DNA from: an uncultured Oscillospiraceae bacterium
GTDB taxonomy: Bacteria > Bacillota > Clostridia > Oscillospirales > Oscillospiraceae
Direction: 5' to 3'
Assembly: GCA_934565425.1 (NCBI GenBank)
Contig: CAKTHW010000093.1
Location: forward strand, 1-5,980
Length of the DNA: 5,980 nucleotides
Under the pieces are notes generated by a model. It did no database searches and was not told the DNA's origin. It saw only the letters and a program-made list of their open reading frames with translations. Made by a program: the position numbers and the translations under genes. Positions 5,226 to 5,980 of this stretch are shown here, in pieces; the stretch's first letter is position 1; each line of letters begins with the position of its first letter.

Positions 5226-5699
5226 ATGGCATTTAACTTTGACGAACTGAAACGGAAAACCGGTGACCTGGCTCAGAAGGGTGCCGATTGGGCACAGCTG
5301 GGCATGAACAAGGCCGCACAGATGGCCGGCGTGGCAAAGCTCAAGGCAGCCAATCTGAGCGAAGAGGACACCATCCGCAAGGCATACGCCGAGCTGGGCA
5401 GACGCTATTACATGATCCACGGCTCCGCTCCCGAAGTGGAATTCGTAGACGTGATCCAGGAGATCGAAGAGGCCAAGGCAAAGATCCAGGCCAACAACGA
5501 GAAGATCGCTGAAATGAAGGAAGCAGAGGACAAGCCCAGCGAAGACATCGTGTTCGAGGTGAACGTGGACGACCTGCCCACCGAACCCACCGAAGAGACC
5601 CCTGTCACCGCCGAAGAACCCGCTCCCGCTCCCGCAGAGGAAACTCCTGAAGCACCCGCTGCGGAAGACGACGTGGAAGAGCTGAAGTTCGAAGATTGA
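5226..5699 (+). CDS. Helical protein with acidic Pro/Glu-rich tail, function unknown
   Basis: This 157-residue soluble protein is built in three parts. Residues 1-45 are an amphipathic, Ala/Lys-rich helix (FDELKRKTGDLAQKGADWAQ). Residues 46-100 form a likely coiled-coil hairpin, with SEEDTIRKAYAELGRRYYMIHG followed by EFVDVIQEIEEAKAKIQANNEKIAEMKEAE. Residues 101-157 are a low-complexity acidic tail of Pro, Glu, Ala and Thr ending EELKFED. The middle part, in which an 'I-x-x-x-Y-x-E-x-G-x-x-Y-Y' helix leads into a coiled coil, is a pattern I know from small uncharacterised clostridial proteins, some of which carry a zinc ribbon at the C-terminus; none is present here. There is no signal peptide or transmembrane segment. 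AGGAGG (5211-5216, nine bases upstream) fixes the start at 5226 over in-frame ATGs at 5154 and 5199. The gene is flanked by its own promoter and terminator. I cannot name its function. Confidence 0.82.
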   Translation: MAFNFDELKRKTGDLAQKGADWAQLGMNKAAQMAGVAKLKAANLSEEDTIRKAYAELGRRYYMIHGSAPEVEFVDVIQEIEEAKAKIQANNEKIAEMKEAEDKPSEDIVFEVNVDDLPTEPTEETPVTAEEPAPAPAEETPEAPAAEDDVEELKFED

Positions 5700-5713
5700 T
5701 CGTGATGACACAC

Positions 5714-5744
5714 AAAGACCGCCGGTTTTCCCGGCGGTCTTTTC
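5714..5744 (+). terminator. Strong rho-independent terminator
   Basis: AAAGACCGCCGG (5714-5725) pairs without mismatch with CCGGCGGTCTTT (5731-5742) around a TTTTC loop, and the right arm runs into TTTT (5740-5743). Because the left arm begins with A residues, the structure could also terminate minus-strand transcription. It closes the 157-residue gene 14 bases after its stop codon. Confidence 0.92.
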
Positions 5745-5802
5745 CGTATCGGCTCTCTCGTCCTCGAAGTGTCCCGGTTTCGTCCTTCTTTGCAGAAGGG
5801 TA

Positions 5803-5831
5803 TTGCATTCGCTGGCGGGATGTGCTATGAT
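5803..5831 (+). promoter_or_regulatory. Promoter driving the FMN riboswitch leader
   Basis: TTGCAT (5803-5808) and TATGAT (5826-5831) are 17 bases apart, and TG (5823-5824) one base before the -10 makes it an extended -10 promoter. Transcription would start near 5838, about 16 bases before the aptamer. The 58 bases between the preceding terminator and this promoter show nothing else. Confidence 0.75.
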
Positions 5832-5853
5832 CACATCGTAAACAAGTTGATAC

Positions 5854-5962
5854 CGTCTTCAGGGCAGGGTGCGATTCCCTACCGGTGGTATAGCCCACGA
5901 GCCGCAAGGCATGATTCGGTGAGATTCCGAAGCCGACAGTATAGTCTGGATGAAAGAAGATA
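5854..5962 (+). promoter_or_regulatory. FMN riboswitch (RFN element) aptamer
   Basis: The sequence follows the RFN consensus closely, with blocks CAGGGC-AGGGTG, ATTCCCTACCGG, AGCCCACGAGC, GGCATGATTCGGTGA, ATTCCGAAGCCGACAGT and ATAGTCTGGATGAAAGAAG. The closing stem is TCTTC (5856-5860) with GAAGA (5956-5960). Two internal stems differ from the usual consensus in a compensatory way: GTGG (5885-5888) with CCAC (5895-5898), and TTCGG (5915-5919) with CCGAA (5927-5931). This supports a folded, working RNA. FMN binding normally turns off downstream riboflavin synthesis or uptake genes (ribDEAH or ribU). The expression platform and the controlled gene lie beyond the right edge. Confidence 0.96.
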
Positions 5963-5980
5963 GAGAACGGGATAAAAGAT

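Noticed and set aside
1..5980. CRISPR array, toxin-antitoxin pair, prophage or insertion sequence
   Set aside because: There are no spaced direct repeats, no toxin partner beside the HTH genes, and no transposase, integrase or target-site duplication.

Overview
The window looks like chromosomal DNA of a Gram-positive anaerobe of the Clostridia, most likely an Oscillospiraceae-type gut Firmicute of the Faecalibacterium/Gemmiger kind. The reasons are strong AGGAGG ribosome-binding sites, compact rho-independent terminators, the gene order comEC-holA-rnmV, an FMN riboswitch, and a GC-rich palindromic intergenic repeat at the left edge. The lineage is inferred from style and gene content, not from a database match.

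Layout. Positions 1-216 are non-coding: a double-hairpin repeat, a terminator closing whatever lies to the left, a small palindrome, and a control site for the first gene. Then comes a tightly packed plus-strand cluster: two tandemly duplicated 68-residue XRE-type HTH regulators (217-423 and 499-705), comEC (702-2945, overlapping the second regulator by ATGA), holA (2953-3984, DNA polymerase III delta) and an RNase M5-like TOPRIM gene, rnmV (3998-4588). A terminator at 4593-4634 ends the cluster. Two further small plus-strand genes follow: a 96-residue DUF6514-like protein of unknown role (4759-5049) and a 157-residue helical protein with an acidic tail (5226-5699). The second has a good promoter and a 12-bp-stem terminator. 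The right edge carries a promoter and a complete FMN aptamer (5854-5962) whose controlled gene lies beyond the window.

How it fits together. comEC, holA and rnmV are core Firmicute genes for DNA uptake, clamp loading and 5S rRNA maturation. The unusual part is the front of the cluster. Each duplicated regulator carries its own copy of an upstream block (GACRCCAAACGGTAACAT, then an inverted-repeat half-site and GAGGTG) that overlaps the ribosome-binding site. This suggests an autoregulated pair of small repressors, the second translationally coupled to comEC. I see no CRISPR array, transposase, phage gene, tRNA or rRNA. The best candidate for something undescribed is this duplicated regulator-operator module in front of comEC; the rest is ordinary.
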